A stretch of DNA of 64,000 nucleotides from Desulfovibrio legallii (GTDB lineage: Bacteria > Desulfobacterota > Desulfovibrionia > Desulfovibrionales > Desulfovibrionaceae): assembly GCF_900102485.1 (NCBI RefSeq), contig NZ_FNBX01000005.1, positions 1-64,000 on the forward strand, written 5' to 3'. The position numbers and the translations under genes were made by a program. This document shows, piece by piece, positions 8,085-17,900 of the stretch. Positions within the stretch are counted from its first letter, which is position 1. Each line of letters starts with the position of its first letter. The notes beneath the pieces were generated by a model. The model was not told where the DNA came from, made no database searches, and worked only from the letters and a program-made list of their open reading frames with translations.

Positions 8085-8488
8085 CAGCGCCGGGCCCCGG
8101 CGGCGGCGCTGCTGTAAGGCTGCCGCCGGGCGGGCAGACCGTGGAGGCGGTCTTCCTGCCGCTCCAGGCCGTGTTCCAGGCGGGTGAGCAGGCGATCCAG
8201 GCCGCTCATGCGGGCGCTGAGGGCCTGCAGATCGCCGCGCAGGGCGGTAAGCTCGTTCTGCAGGCCGGTAAGGGCGGCCGCGCCCGGAATGGCGTGCAGG
8301 CCGTTTTCCAGCCCGGCCAGGCGGCGGTTGATGGCGGCTTCGCGTCGCGCCTCGCGCTGGAGGTGGAGCAGATAGTCGTCCTGGCGAACAAAAGCCCGGC
8401 GCAGGCTCCAGAGGGCCCAGGCGAACAGGGCCTGTACCGCCAGCACCAGCAGGCTTGCGCCGGTGGAAGAAAAGAGATCGATGGGCAT
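8084..8488 (-). CDS. DUF2730-like (Mu gp25-type) membrane-anchored coiled-coil protein
   Basis: 134 residues with one N-terminal membrane segment (about 8-28, TGASLLVLAVQALFAWALW), a basic hinge, then a coiled coil. The pattern RLAGLENGLHAIPGAAALTGLQNELTALRGDLQALSARM follows the DUF2730 family, whose Mu member gp25 lies between lysis and terminase genes. That position is kept here. It may be a lysis accessory (spanin-like) protein or a membrane factor of unknown function. The ATGA overlap with the next gene suggests coupled translation. Confidence 0.65.
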   Translation of the reverse strand: MPIDLFSSTGASLLVLAVQALFAWALWSLRRAFVRQDDYLLHLQREARREAAINRRLAGLENGLHAIPGAAALTGLQNELTALRGDLQALSARMSGLDRLLTRLEHGLERQEDRLHGLPARRQPYSSAAAGARR

Positions 8489-8527
8489 GGTGCGCTCCGT
8501 GGTCAGGGGTGGATGGTTTTTGAGGGG

Positions 8528-8851
8528 CTAAAAGCCGAGGCCCAGCATGCCCAGCAGCAGGCCCATGATCTGGTCCAGGGCCGAAGGCGGCAGGTCGGCC
8601 CCCCAGGAGGCGAAGAACAGGGGGATGACGATAAGCCGCCCCACCACCTCCCAGCAGAACAGAAGGCTCAGCACCCACCCCAGGAAGGACCGCCAAAGCC
8701 GCAGACGGCTTGCGGGCGCGCCGGCCACCTCCGCCTCATTGATGCGGCTTTGGGCCGCGTTGGCGCTTTTGCGGTCGGGCAGAACGCGCTCCAGCACCGC
8801 ACCCGCCGCACTGCCCACGCCGGAAAACAGCTTGCCGAGCAGGGTCCACAT
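8528..8851 (-). CDS. Three-TM holin (GTA_holin_3TM type)
   Basis: 107 residues. After an N-terminal helix (LGKLFSGVGSAAGAVLERVLP) comes the family pattern INEAEVAGAPASRLRLWRSFLGWVLSLLFCWEVVGRL, then a C-terminal hydrophobic segment ending LLLGMLGLGF. This matches the three-TM holin family first described for gene transfer agent release. It would open the inner membrane so that the adjacent GH108 lysozyme reaches the wall. ATG at 8851 has GGAGGA 7 bases upstream, and the lysozyme stop lies just 2 bases before it. Confidence 0.75.
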   Translation of the reverse strand: MWTLLGKLFSGVGSAAGAVLERVLPDRKSANAAQSRINEAEVAGAPASRLRLWRSFLGWVLSLLFCWEVVGRLIVIPLFFASWGADLPPSALDQIMGLLLGMLGLGF

Positions 8852-8853
8852 GA

Positions 8854-9540
8854 TCAGTCCTCCTCCCGTTCCAGCCGGGCCAGATAGTCGTTCAGGGCGC
8901 GCACCCGGTTGCGCCAGCCAGCAAGAAAAACCTTCATGGAGGGACGGCGGGCGGCCAGGTCGCGGTAAAAGGCCTCGCGCAGGCGCAGGGCGCGGCGGGC
9001 CGCAAACCAGTGCAGCCCGGCTGCGGCCAGGGCTTCAGCCAGCTCAGCCGTGCGTTCCCCCATGAGGCCGTCCTCGGCAATGGCCGTGTAGCTGTCCAGC
9101 TGGGCCTCGCCGGTTTCGTTCATGGCCCGCTGCATCTGGCGCACAGCGCGCGCAGGGCCCTGGTTCACAGCCCCGTCGTAGAGCGTTACGGCCAGGGGCA
9201 GGGGCAGGGCCGCGCAGCCCAGGGCATCCCAGAAGTGTTTTTTGAACAGCGCCTGGGCCTGGGCCTTGGTGCAGGCCCGGATGTCGTCGGCATCCACATC
9301 GCCGTCCGTATCCAGATCCAGCTCATAACAGGGGCAGGCGGCCGTGGCGCGCCGGGCGCAGTCATGGCAGCCGCGCTGCTGCCGCAGGCATTCCTCTTTG
9401 GCCTGCCGGGCCAGATCCTGCACCCAGCGCAGGGAAACGCCGTGGTTGGTGACCCCGCCGGGATCGGCGGGGTGGTCGTCCAGGCCGCCCTCCCATTGGG
9501 CGGTGAAGGCGTGGGCTGTCTGAAAAGCGGCTGCGGGCAT
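8854..9540 (-). CDS. GH108 family lysozyme (endolysin)
   Basis: 228 residues. The N-terminal WEGGLDDHPADPGGVTNHGVS holds the catalytic Glu of the glycoside hydrolase 108 family (muramidases such as Mu gp22/Lys). AVTLYDGAVNQGPARAVRQMQRA and the C-terminal FLAGWRNRVRALNDYL fit the peptidoglycan-binding part. Residues ~50-90 hold an insertion with four Cys and a DTDGDVDAD stretch that looks like a calcium-binding loop, unusual for the family. ATG at 9540 has AAGGAG 6 bases upstream. It is the first gene of the late leftward operon. Confidence 0.85.
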   Translation of the reverse strand: MPAAAFQTAHAFTAQWEGGLDDHPADPGGVTNHGVSLRWVQDLARQAKEECLRQQRGCHDCARRATAACPCYELDLDTDGDVDADDIRACTKAQAQALFKKHFWDALGCAALPLPLAVTLYDGAVNQGPARAVRQMQRAMNETGEAQLDSYTAIAEDGLMGERTAELAEALAAAGLHWFAARRALRLREAFYRDLAARRPSMKVFLAGWRNRVRALNDYLARLEREED

Positions 9541-9648
9541 GGCGGGCTCCTTGGTTGCGGTTGGCGACCGCGCGCCGCGGGGGTGTCGTTTTCTTCCCAG
9601 GGCGCGCCGTGTGGAGCCACCATGCCCCAATGCGCCCCTGGCGTAAGA

Positions 9649-9662
9649 CTGAAACGTTTCAG
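9649..9662. promoter_or_regulatory. 14-bp perfect palindrome upstream of the late operon
   Basis: CTGAAACGTTTCAG, a perfect dyad 109-122 bases before the lysozyme ATG in the otherwise empty 256-bp gap between the Mor-like gene and the lysis genes. In Mu, Mor/C-family activators bind dyads just upstream of the lysis promoter. This is therefore the best visible candidate for the activator's site. The assignment is inference from position and symmetry. Confidence 0.45.
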
Positions 9663-9721
9663 CAGGGCCCAGGCCTTATGCTGTGTGGGCGCAAGGGAAG
9701 AACCCCCTCCGCGCAGGGGGA

Positions 9722-9753
9722 TTTTTATAAAAAAAGCCCGCAAAATTGCGGGC
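9722..9753 (-). terminator. Rho-independent terminator after the Mor-like gene
   Basis: On the leftward strand the stem GCCCGC / GCGGGC (9753-9748 with 9741-9736) and loop AATTTT are followed by a run of seven T and more A/T bases (9735-9722). It ends the Mor-gene transcript 45 bp after its stop. A second short hairpin (CCCCCT/AGGGGG, 9703-9720) follows directly. Confidence 0.8.
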
Positions 9754-9796
9754 TTAGGGGGTGGCTGGAAACGGAATCTTTTTGAAAGCTAAATCA

Positions 9797-10363
9797 TTAT
9801 TGCTGGTTATCCGCAAGCGGCGGCGCGGCGGAGGCGGCCTTGAGGCTGCGGAGCAGTCGGCCCTGAGCCGGAGCGGAACCGTCTTTTTTCAGGATCTGCC
9901 AGACGCGCCTGTCGGAGATGCCATGCCGTCGGGCCAGGTCGGCCACGGCGGCGGTGCTGCTCACGCCTTGCCGGGTGGAGCGGACAAAGTCGTTGATGAT
10001 GTCTTGTTGGCGCAGCTTGTGGAGCAGGGCGTCGCAGCGGGGCACATAGAGGCTGGTGCCGCCAAAGGCGGCCATGAGCTTGCGCAGGCAGCCCGCGCCC
10101 AGGGCGCGGCGCAGGGGGTGGCGCGGGTCCGGCAGGCGGCTGGGCACGCGCAGGTTCTGCCCGCCGTAGAGGTAGAGCACGCGCTGGAACTGACGCAGGT
10201 GGTCCAGGGCCTCCCAAAGCAGGCGGGCGTTTTCGGGCAGGTGCCGGACCAGGGCGCGCCACTGGCGTTCCTCTTCGGCCAGGCGCAGGGCGCGCCCCCA
10301 GGAATCCCGTTCGGCCCGGCCCGTGCGGCGCACAGGGGAGGCGGCGGAACTATTGGGGCACAC
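9797..10363 (-). CDS. Mor family transcription activator
   Basis: 188 residues. The C-terminal half (GGTSLYVPRC...LRQQDIINDFVR...GVSSTAAVADLARRHGISDRRVWQILKK, residues ~98-168) matches the Mor/C activators of Mu-like phages: a dimerisation strand-helix region followed by a helix-turn-helix. These proteins switch on the late genes. The N-terminal ~90 residues are extra and of unknown role. The start is GTG at 10363, with GGAGG 7 bases upstream; the gene overlaps the small ORF before it by 14 bp. Its own terminator lies downstream, so the late operon has a separate promoter that this protein probably activates. Confidence 0.8.
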   Translation of the reverse strand: MCPNSSAASPVRRTGRAERDSWGRALRLAEEERQWRALVRHLPENARLLWEALDHLRQFQRVLYLYGGQNLRVPSRLPDPRHPLRRALGAGCLRKLMAAFGGTSLYVPRCDALLHKLRQQDIINDFVRSTRQGVSSTAAVADLARRHGISDRRVWQILKKDGSAPAQGRLLRSLKAASAAPPLADNQQ

Positions 10364-10592
10364 GACAGGCCTCCGTCAGGGCTTGCGCGGGCAAGGAGGG
10401 GACGCCGTGAGGGGCCGGGCAGAGCGGGGCGGGCCAGATATCCTGGACGGATGCGGGCGCAAGCTGCCCGGCCAGCAGACGGAGGTGATCGCCCATAAGG
10501 CGCAGAACGGGCCGTTGGACGGCGTCCGCATGGGCCTGCAAAAGGTCCAGCACAGCGCTCAGGTTACGGATGTCATCGTGCAGTGCGTACAT
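10350..10592 (-). CDS. Small phage protein of unknown function (80 aa)
   Basis: ATG at 10592 with GGGAG 7 bases upstream, overlapping the Mor-like gene by 14 bp. The N-terminus MYALHDDIRNLSAVLDLLQAHADAVQRPVLRLMGDHLRLLAGQL is predicted helical; the rest is Pro/Ala-rich. It is the first leftward frame after the control region and would be co-transcribed with the activator. I recognise no family; position, ribosome site and overlap are the only support. Confidence 0.5.
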   Translation of the reverse strand: MYALHDDIRNLSAVLDLLQAHADAVQRPVLRLMGDHLRLLAGQLAPASVQDIWPAPLCPAPHGVPSLPAQALTEACRVPQ

Positions 10593-10945
10593 GCTATGCT
10601 CCCATGGAAGAAGTTGCCGGATGGCGTGAAAATAGATTTACAAATTTTCATTTCCGAATCAAGGAAAAGTTTTTTATGAAGGAAAAGTTTTAACATAGTA
10701 ATTTATTTTTATTATTTATTACATTCGCGGGCTTTTATAGAAATAGGTAAAAATTTTTTCCAATTAATATAGGAAAACCTTGCGGGTGATATCGCTTAAG
10801 GATACGCTGGGGAGGCGACGCCCGCCCTGCGCGCAGGGAGGCGTCGCGCCGTCCCCCGCAATCCCTCTGCACAGCGCGCTACGGATGCGCCGCCTGGCGA
10901 CGGCAGGGGAACAAGGAGCGACAACCGCTTGGAAGGTAGACAGCC
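10593..10945. promoter_or_regulatory. AT-rich divergent control region of the phage element
   Basis: A 353-bp gap with no gene between the leftward Mor operon and the rightward repressor. Bases ~10630-10785 are strikingly AT-rich against the GC-rich surroundings. It contains two direct copies of AAGGAAAAGTTTT (10661-10673 and 10679-10691, 18 bp apart) and an imperfect AT dyad around 10698-10722 (GTAAT...ATTAC). These are candidate operators for the S24 repressor or Mor. Promoters for both directions should lie here, but I cannot place -35/-10 boxes with confidence. Confidence 0.55.
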
Positions 10946-11626
10946 ATGGACGCAGCGAGCCTTGTAGTCGACGAAGCCGGGGCTTTTGCCCGGCGGCTGG
11001 CGCAGCGGCGGGAGGCTCTGGGCCTGCGCAAGCAGGATCTAGCGGAAAGAATGGGCCTGAGCCTGACCACCATCCAGCAGTACGAGCGCGGGCAGTGGCC
11101 CCGCGGCGAACACGCGGTGCGCCTGGCCCGCACCCTGGGCTGCTCCCTGGACTGGCTTCTGGCCGGCCGTGGCGACGCCGGGGGCGGCGTGCTGGAGACG
11201 CCCGATGCCCGGCTGATCATGGTGCCCATGGTGGAGGCCCGGCTTTCGGCGGGCACGGGCAGCTTTGAGACCGGGGGCGAGGTGCTGCGGCACTATGCCT
11301 TTCGCTGGGATTTTTTGCGCCGTAAGGGCAACCCTTCGCGTATGGTGCTGCTGCGGGTTTCGGGCGACAGCATGCAGCCGCGCATTCTGCACAATGATGT
11401 GGTGCTCATTGACCAGAGCCAGAGCGACCCCGTGCCGGGCCGCATCTACGCCGTGGGCGTGGAAGACATGGTCTACCTCAAGATCGTCAACGCCGAGCCG
11501 GGGCGGCTTATCCTGAGCAGCGCCAACCCCAGTTACGCGCCTATTGAGGCCGCCACAGGCGAACAGCTGGCCGACCTGGTGCGGATTATCGGCCGGGCGG
11601 TGTGGGTAGGGCGGGAACTGGATTAG
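10946..11626 (+). CDS. CI/LexA-like phage repressor (HTH plus S24 peptidase)
   Basis: 226 residues. Residues ~14-70 form an XRE-type helix-turn-helix (LRKQDLAERMGLSLTTIQQYERGQ). Residues ~90-226 form an S24/LexA-type autoprotease, with Ser142 in VSGDSMQP and Lys179 in MVYLKIV as the catalytic pair. Such repressors hold lysogeny and are inactivated by RecA-stimulated self-cleavage. It is the only rightward gene of the phage block, diverging from the Mor operon across the AT-rich region. Its stop codon TAG coincides with the start of a copy of the intergenic repeat. The upstream ribosome site (GGAAGG) is moderate. Confidence 0.88.
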   Translation: MDAASLVVDEAGAFARRLAQRREALGLRKQDLAERMGLSLTTIQQYERGQWPRGEHAVRLARTLGCSLDWLLAGRGDAGGGVLETPDARLIMVPMVEARLSAGTGSFETGGEVLRHYAFRWDFLRRKGNPSRMVLLRVSGDSMQPRILHNDVVLIDQSQSDPVPGRIYAVGVEDMVYLKIVNAEPGRLILSSANPSYAPIEAATGEQLADLVRIIGRAVWVGRELD

Positions 11627-11735
11627 GCATTGCAACGTCGGAATGCCGCGGCGGCTGCGTGCGCAAGCGTTCGTCGTTCAGGCGTAAGCGCAATTTATTC
11701 GCGCTGCCGTTGCGAATGCGCATGCCCGGCAGGCC
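11626..11735 (+). repeat. Intergenic structured repeat, copy D (divergent, shortened)
   Basis: About 110 bp. It shares with the other copies GGCATT...AATGCC (hairpin 1), GGCGGCTGCGTG, AGGCGTAAGCGCAATTTATT and GCGCTG, but the right-hand part is replaced by a different palindrome-like GCGAATGCGCATGC. It begins in the TAG stop of the repressor gene and fills the gap before the convergent mdtC, so it may act as the transcription end for one or both. It is the most diverged of the four copies and marks the border between phage block and host genes. Confidence 0.6.
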
Positions 11736-11779
11736 GAGGCCGGGCGGCGCGGGCGCGCGCCCGGAACAAACGTCTGCCG

Positions 11780-14700
11780 CTACGCTTTTTTGCGCCGCCA
11801 GCGGTCCAGGGTCAGATAGACCACGGGGGTGGTATAGAGGGTGAGCAGCTGGCTCACCAGCAGGCCGCCCACAATAGTTATGCCCAGAGGCTGGCGGATC
11901 TCGGCCCCGTCGCCCTGGCCCAAGGCCAGGGGCACGGCCCCCAGGATGGCGGCGAAGGTGGTCATCATAATGGGCCGGAAGCGCCGCAGACAGGCCTCGT
12001 AGATGGCTTCCTCGGCCGGCAGGCCGCGGGTGCGGGAGGCCTCGATGGCGAAGTCGATCATCATGATGGCGTTCTTTTTGACAATGCCGCAGAGCAACAG
12101 AACGCCGATAAGGGCAATGACGCTGAATTCCATGCCGCAGACCATCAGGGCCAGCAAGGCCCCGCCGCCCGCCGAGGGCAAGGTGGAGAGGATGGTCAGG
12201 GGGTGGATCAGGCTTTCATACAGAATGCCCAGCACGATGTAGAGGGCGGCCAGGGCCGCCAGAATGAGCACCACCTGGTTGCCCACCGTATCGCTGAACA
12301 TCTTGGCCGTACCCTGAAAGCTGCCCACCACGCCGGAGGGCATGCCCATGTGCGCCCGGGCCGCGTCGATGGCCGCCTGCGCCTGCGAAAGGGCCGCCCC
12401 CTGCGCCAGGTTAAAGGCCAGGGTCACGGCGGCAAACTGCCCCTGGTGGGCTACGGAAAGGGGCGCAAAGGCCGGGGCCGCCTGGGCCACGCTCCACAGC
12501 GGCACCAGCCCGCCCTTGCCCGGCAGGCGCACCTTGTCCAGGGCTTCAGCCCCGGCCAGCCAGTCCGGCCCGTATTCCAGCACCACGCGGTACTGGTTCT
12601 TATCCTCATAGATGGTGGAAACCTGGCTCTGGCCGAAGGCGTCGCCCAGGGCGCGGTCCACGTCCTGCATGCTCAGGCCGTAGCGGGCCAGGGCGTCGCG
12701 GTCCACAGTAACCATGGTCTGCAGGCCGCGTTCTTCAATATCGCTGTCCACGTCCTTGAAGATGGGCTCGGCCGCCAGGGCCTGCTGCAGCCGACGGCCC
12801 CAGGTGCGCAGGGCGTCCAGGTCGTCGGCCTGAAGGGTGTACTGGTACTGGGCGCGCGCGCCCCGGCCGCCCATCATGATGTCCTGGGCGGGCTGCAGAA
12901 AAATCTGCAGCCCCGGCTCCGAGGCCAGCTTGCCGCGCAACCGCCCGATGACGGCCTGCGCGCCGATCTTGCGTTCCGCCAGGGGCTTGAGGGCGATGAA
13001 CACCCCGGCCCCGCCGCGCCCGCCCGAAAGGTGGGCCGAAACCTGCTGCACGGCCGGGTCCGCGCGGATGATGTTGACCAGCCGGGTGAGCTTGGCCTGC
13101 ATGGCCTGGAAGGAGGCGCTCTGATCCGCGCGCACGCCGCCCATGATCACGCCCGTGTCCTGAACAGGGAAAAAGCCTTTGGGCACCGCCACATACATCC
13201 AGACGTTGGCGGCCACCACCAGCAGCAGGGAGAAGAGCGTCAGCCGCCGGTGGCGCAGCACCACGGGCAGGGTGCGGGCGTAGCCCGTCTGCAGGGCTGC
13301 CAGGGCGTGGCCCCAGGCGTCGCCCACGCGGGCCGCCAGACGGCGCAGCGCGCCGTACAGGCCGCCGGTTCCACAGCGCCGGGCCAGCGCTCTGGCCTTG
13401 GCCTCATGCTCCAGAGGGCGGAGCAGGCGTGCGCACATCATGGGGGTTGTGGTAAGGGAAACCAGCATGGAGACCAGCACCGCCGTGGTCAGCACCACGG
13501 AAAACTCGCGGAACAGCCGCCCCACGATGCCGCCCATGAACAGAATGGGCGTGAACACCGCCACCAGCGAAAGAGAAATGGAAACCACGGTAAAGCCCAC
13601 TTCGCGCGCGCCGTTGAGGGCCGCGCGCAGGGGTTTTTCGCCCGCCTCCAGGCGGCGCACGATGTTTTCCAGCACCACGATGGCGTCGTCCACCACAAAA
13701 CCCGTGGAAACGGTGAGCGCCATGAGCGAAAGGTTGTCCAGACTGTAACCGCACAAATACATGACGCCGAAGGTGCCCAGCAAGGACACGGGCGCGGCCA
13801 CAGCAGGGATGGCCGTGGCCCGGCCGTTGCGCAAAAAGAGAAAGGTCACCAGCACCACCAGGGTCATGGCCAGGAGCAGGCTTTTTTCCACCTCATGCAG
13901 GGAGGCCCGGATGGTCTGGGAGCGGTCCATGCGCAGCTCCAGATCCGCGCTTTCGGGTAGCCAGGAGCGCAGTTGCGGCAACAGCGCCTTCACCCGGTCC
14001 ACGGTCTCGATAATGTTGGCCCCGGGCGAGCGGAAGACGATGAGCAAAACCGCCGGCCTGCCGTTGGAAAGGGCCATGGCCCGCACGTCCTGCGCGCCGT
14101 CCTCCACCCGGGCCACGTCGGCGAGGCGGACGGTTTTTTCTCCCCGGCGGGCCACGATGATGTTTTTGTAATCCGCGGCCTTGCGCAGCTGGTCGTTGGC
14201 CCCCACCAGCCAGAAGTTCCGGTCGTTTTCCAGCATGCCCCGCGGCAGAAAGGCGTTGGCCCCGGCCAGGGCTTTGCGCACGTCTTCCATAACCAGGCCC
14301 GCGCGGCTCAGGGCGTCCGGCGTAACCTCCACCCGCACGGCGGGCAGGGCCCCGCCGCCCACGGTTACCTCGCCCACCCCCGGCAGCTGCGAAATCTTCT
14401 GGGCCAGCACCGTGGAGGCCGCGTCGTAGAGCTGGGAGCGGGTCAGCACGTCCGAGGTGATGGAAAGGATCATGATGGGCGCGCCCGCGGGGTTCACTTT
14501 GCGGTAGGTGGGGTTGGAAGGCATGGTGGGCAAGGTGGAACGGGCCGCGTTGATGGCGGACTGCACGTCCCGCGCCGCACCGTCGATGTTGCGGTCCAGA
14601 TCAAACTGCAGGACCACCTCCGTGGAGCCCAGGCTGCTGGTGGAGGTCATTTCCGTAACCCCGGCAATGCGGCCCAGGGCGCGCTCCAGGGGGGTGGCCA

Positions 14701-14965
14701 CGGTGGCGGCCATGGTTTCCGGCCCCGCGCCGGGCATCTTGGCCCGCACCACCACCACGGGGAAGTCCACCTGCGGCAGCGGGGCCACAGGCAGAAGGCC
14801 GAAGGCCGCCAGGCCCGCCAGGGCGATGGCCAGGGTCAGCAGGGTGGTGGCCACGGGGCGGCGGATAAAGGGCGCGGAAAGATTCAGGGGCAGGATTTCC
14901 GGCCCCAGGCGGCGCGTCCGTTTCTCCCGCGCCTCCTGATTCTGGCGGCCTTCGCCTGCGCTCAC
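11780..14965 (-). CDS. mdtC: RND multidrug efflux permease, MdtC-like
   Basis: 1,061 residues, normal for an HAE1-type RND permease. The N-terminus [20 protein letters not shown] is the first membrane helix. [13 protein letters not shown] in helix 4 carries the two Asp used for proton relay. A second half begins at [17 protein letters not shown], and helix 11-12 motifs include [19 protein letters not shown]. It exports toxic compounds from the periplasm or membrane with MdtB and the adaptor MdtA. The GTG start at 14965 overlaps the mdtB stop (GTGA), so both subunits should be made in step, as expected for the mixed MdtB2C trimer. The ~25-residue N-terminal extension before the first helix is unusual. 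Confidence 0.9.
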   Translation of the reverse strand: MSAGEGRQNQEAREKRTRRLGPEILPLNLSAPFIRRPVATTLLTLAIALAGLAAFGLLPVAPLPQVDFPVVVVRAKMPGAGPETMAATVATPLERALGRIAGVTEMTSTSSLGSTEVVLQFDLDRNIDGAARDVQSAINAARSTLPTMPSNPTYRKVNPAGAPIMILSITSDVLTRSQLYDAASTVLAQKISQLPGVGEVTVGGGALPAVRVEVTPDALSRAGLVMEDVRKALAGANAFLPRGMLENDRNFWLVGANDQLRKAADYKNIIVARRGEKTVRLADVARVEDGAQDVRAMALSNGRPAVLLIVFRSPGANIIETVDRVKALLPQLRSWLPESADLELRMDRSQTIRASLHEVEKSLLLAMTLVVLVTFLFLRNGRATAIPAVAAPVSLLGTFGVMYLCGYSLDNLSLMALTVSTGFVVDDAIVVLENIVRRLEAGEKPLRAALNGAREVGFTVVSISLSLVAVFTPILFMGGIVGRLFREFSVVLTTAVLVSMLVSLTTTPMMCARLLRPLEHEAKARALARRCGTGGLYGALRRLAARVGDAWGHALAALQTGYARTLPVVLRHRRLTLFSLLLVVAANVWMYVAVPKGFFPVQDTGVIMGGVRADQSASFQAMQAKLTRLVNIIRADPAVQQVSAHLSGGRGGAGVFIALKPLAERKIGAQAVIGRLRGKLASEPGLQIFLQPAQDIMMGGRGARAQYQYTLQADDLDALRTWGRRLQQALAAEPIFKDVDSDIEERGLQTMVTVDRDALARYGLSMQDVDRALGDAFGQSQVSTIYEDKNQYRVVLEYGPDWLAGAEALDKVRLPGKGGLVPLWSVAQAAPAFAPLSVAHQGQFAAVTLAFNLAQGAALSQAQAAIDAARAHMGMPSGVVGSFQGTAKMFSDTVGNQVVLILAALAALYIVLGILYESLIHPLTILSTLPSAGGGALLALMVCGMEFSVIALIGVLLLCGIVKKNAIMMIDFAIEASRTRGLPAEEAIYEACLRRFRPIMMTTFAAILGAVPLALGQGDGAEIRQPLGITIVGGLLVSQLLTLYTTPVVYLTLDRWRRKKA

Positions 14966-17900
14966 GGCCGCGCCCCCGTCCCGGCGTCCGCGGCCGCCCC
15001 GCGGGGGCCGTGTTCTCCGTCCGCGCGGTCGGCCGACGGCAGGGCCGCGCCCTTCCCCCGCAAACGGCGGCTCAGACGGTCAAACCACAGGTAAACCACG
15101 GGCGTGGTGAACAGGGTCAGCACCTGGCTGACCAGCAACCCGCCCACCATGCTCACGCCCAGGGGGCGGCGCAGCTCCGCGCCCATGCCCCAGCCCAGCA
15201 TCAGGGGCAGCGCCCCCAGCAGCGCCGCCAGGGTGGTCATGAGGATGGGCCGCAGCCGCAGCAGACAGGCCTGGCGGATGGCCGCCAGGGGCGGCTTGCC
15301 CTCGCGCCGCTCGCCCTCCAGGGCGAAGTCGATCATCATGATGGCGTTTTTTTTGACGATGCCGATAAGCAGGATAATGCCGATAATGCCCACCACGCCC
15401 AGTTCCATGCCCGCCAGCATGAGGGCCAGCAAGGCCCCGATGCCCGCCGAAGGCAGGGTGGAGAGGATGGTCAAGGGGTGGATGTAGCTTTCGTAGAGCA
15501 CGCCCAGCACGATGTAGACCGTGACCACGGCGGCCAGGATGAGCCAAAGCTGGTTGTCCGTGGAGGTCAGAAAAGCGTTGGCCGCGCCCTGAAACTGGGT
15601 GCGCAGGGCCGCGGGCAGGCCCAGGGCGCGCTCTTCCTCCTGCACGGCGCGCACGGCCGCGCCCAGGGAGGAACCCTGCGCCACGTTAAAGGAAAGCGTG
15701 GCCACGGGGAACTGCCCTTGCCGGGCCAGGGCCAGCTGCACGGGGCGTTCCTCCACCGCGGCGATGCTGGTGAGGGGCACGGGCTTGCCGTCCCCGCCGG
15801 CCACATAGATGTGCTCCAGGTCCTGCGGGCTCTGGCGGAAGCGCGCTTCCGTCTCCAGCACCACCTTATACTGGTTGGTCTGGGTAAAGATGGTGGAAAC
15901 AAGCCGCTGGCCCAGGGCGTCGTAAAGGGCGTTGTCCACAGCGTCCATGCTGATGCCCAGGCGTCCGGCCGCGTCGCGGTTGATTTCCACCCAGGCCATG
16001 CGGCCGGGGGGCAGGTGGTCGCTGGCCGCCAGGTCCAGCTCCGGCCGTCGCTGCAGGGCCGCGGTCAGCTGGGGAACCCAGGTTTCGAGCTGCCCGCGGT
16101 TGAGGGCCTCCACCGTGAACTGGTACTGGCTGCGGGCCACGCGGTCTTCAATAGTCAGATCCTGCACGGGCTGCAGGTAGAGGCGCATGCCGGGCAGGGC
16201 CGCGGCCCTGGCCATGATGCGCCGGGCAATGGCCGGGGCGCGGGCGTCGCGCTCGGCCAGGGGCTTGAGGGCGATGTTCAGGCGTGAGGTGGCCGGGCTC
16301 TGGTTCACGCCGTCCACGCCCACAAAAAAGACCACTTCGGCCACGGCCGGGTCTTGCAGAATGACCTGGGCGAGCTCGCGCTGGCGTCCGGCCATGGCGG
16401 AGAAGGAAGCGTCCTGCGGGGCCTCGGCCAGGCCCTGGATGACGCCCGTATCCTGCACCGGAAAAAATCCTTTGGGCACAAGCGCATAGAGCAGCGCCGT
16501 GAGCGCCAGGGTGCCCACGGTGACGGCCAGGGTCAGGCCCTGGTGGGCCAGCACCCAGTCCAGCCGTTGCTCGTACCAGGCGAGCAGCCTGGGGAAGAAG
16601 CCGCCGCTTGCGCCCTCGGCCTTGAGGCCGCCCGCGCCGCGCATTTCCGGCCGCAGCAGCACGGCGCAGAGCATGGGCGTGAGGGTGAGCGAAATGACCG
16701 CCGAAATCAGGATGGTGACAGCCAGGGTGACGGCAAATTCGCGGAACAGCCGCCCCACCACGTCGCCCATGAACAGCAGGGGAATGAGCACCGCCACCAG
16801 GGAGATGGTCAGGGAAATGATGGTAAAGCCGATCTGCCCCGCGCCCGTCAGGGCGGCCTCCAGGGGCTTGCGGCCCTCTTCCAGATAGCGGGCGATGTTT
16901 TCAATGACCACAATGGCATCGTCCACCACAAAGCCCGTGGCGATGACCAGGGCCATAAGGGTGAGGTTGTTGAGCGAAAAGCCCGCCAGGTGCATGACGC
17001 CCAGGGAGCCCACCAGCGAAAGGGGCACGGCCAGGGCCGGGATAAGGGTGGCCCGTCCGTTGCGCAGGAAAAGCCAGATGACCCCGATGACCAGGCCGAT
17101 GGAAAGCAGCAGCTCCAGCTGCACGTCGTGCGCCGTGGCCCGGATGGTCACGGTGCGGTCCGTGACCACGCGCACGTTGACGTGCCCCGGCAGGGTCTGC
17201 TGCAGCGTGGGCAGCAGGCGCAGCACAGCGTCGGCCACGCCGATGACGTTGGCCCCAGGCTGACGTTGCACGGAAAGCACAATGGCCGGGCGGAAATCCC
17301 CGCTCTCTCCGGCCACATAGGCGGCCAGGCGGGCGTTTTCCGCCCCTTCCGCCACTGTGGCCACGTCCTCCAGACGCAGGGGCGCGCCGTTGGCATAGCC
17401 GATAATGGTGCGGGCGTACTCCGCCGCCGAAGTCAGCTGGTCGTTGGCGTCCAGATTGCTGGCGCGTTCCGGCCCGTCAAAGCTGCCCTTGGCGTCGTTG
17501 ACATTGGCTTTGTCAATGGCCGTGCGCACGTCGGCCAGGGTCAGGCCCGCATGGGCCAGGGCGCGCGGGTTCACCCGCACCCGCACCGCGGGCCGCTGCC
17601 CGCCGGAAAGGGTCACCAGGCCCACGCCCGGCAGCTGCGAAATTTTTTGCGCCATGCGCGTGTCCACCAGGTCTTCCAGCCGGGTCAGGGGCATGGCGTC
17701 GCTGGTCACGGCCAAGGTCACCACAGGCGGATCCGCCGGGTTCACCTTATTGTACACGGGGGGCGTGGGCAGGTCTGCGGGCAGCAGGTTGTCCGCCGCG
17801 TTGATGGCCGCCTGCACTTCCTGCTCCGCCACGTCCAGGGCCGTGGAAAGGTCAAACTGCAGGGTCACCACCGAGGCCCCGGCCGTGGAAAGCGAGTGCA

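Noticed and set aside
1-11626. Idea that the block is an intact inducible Mu-like phage
   Set aside because: No transposase or early genes lie between repressor and Mor, and no Mu-like tail sheath or tube genes are seen; the visible tail genes are of short-tailed type.
11630-13960. Long rightward open frame opposite mdtC
   Set aside because: Antisense shadow of a conserved RND permease. Its translation is His/Gly/Gln-rich and matches nothing, and the opposite strand has all family motifs.
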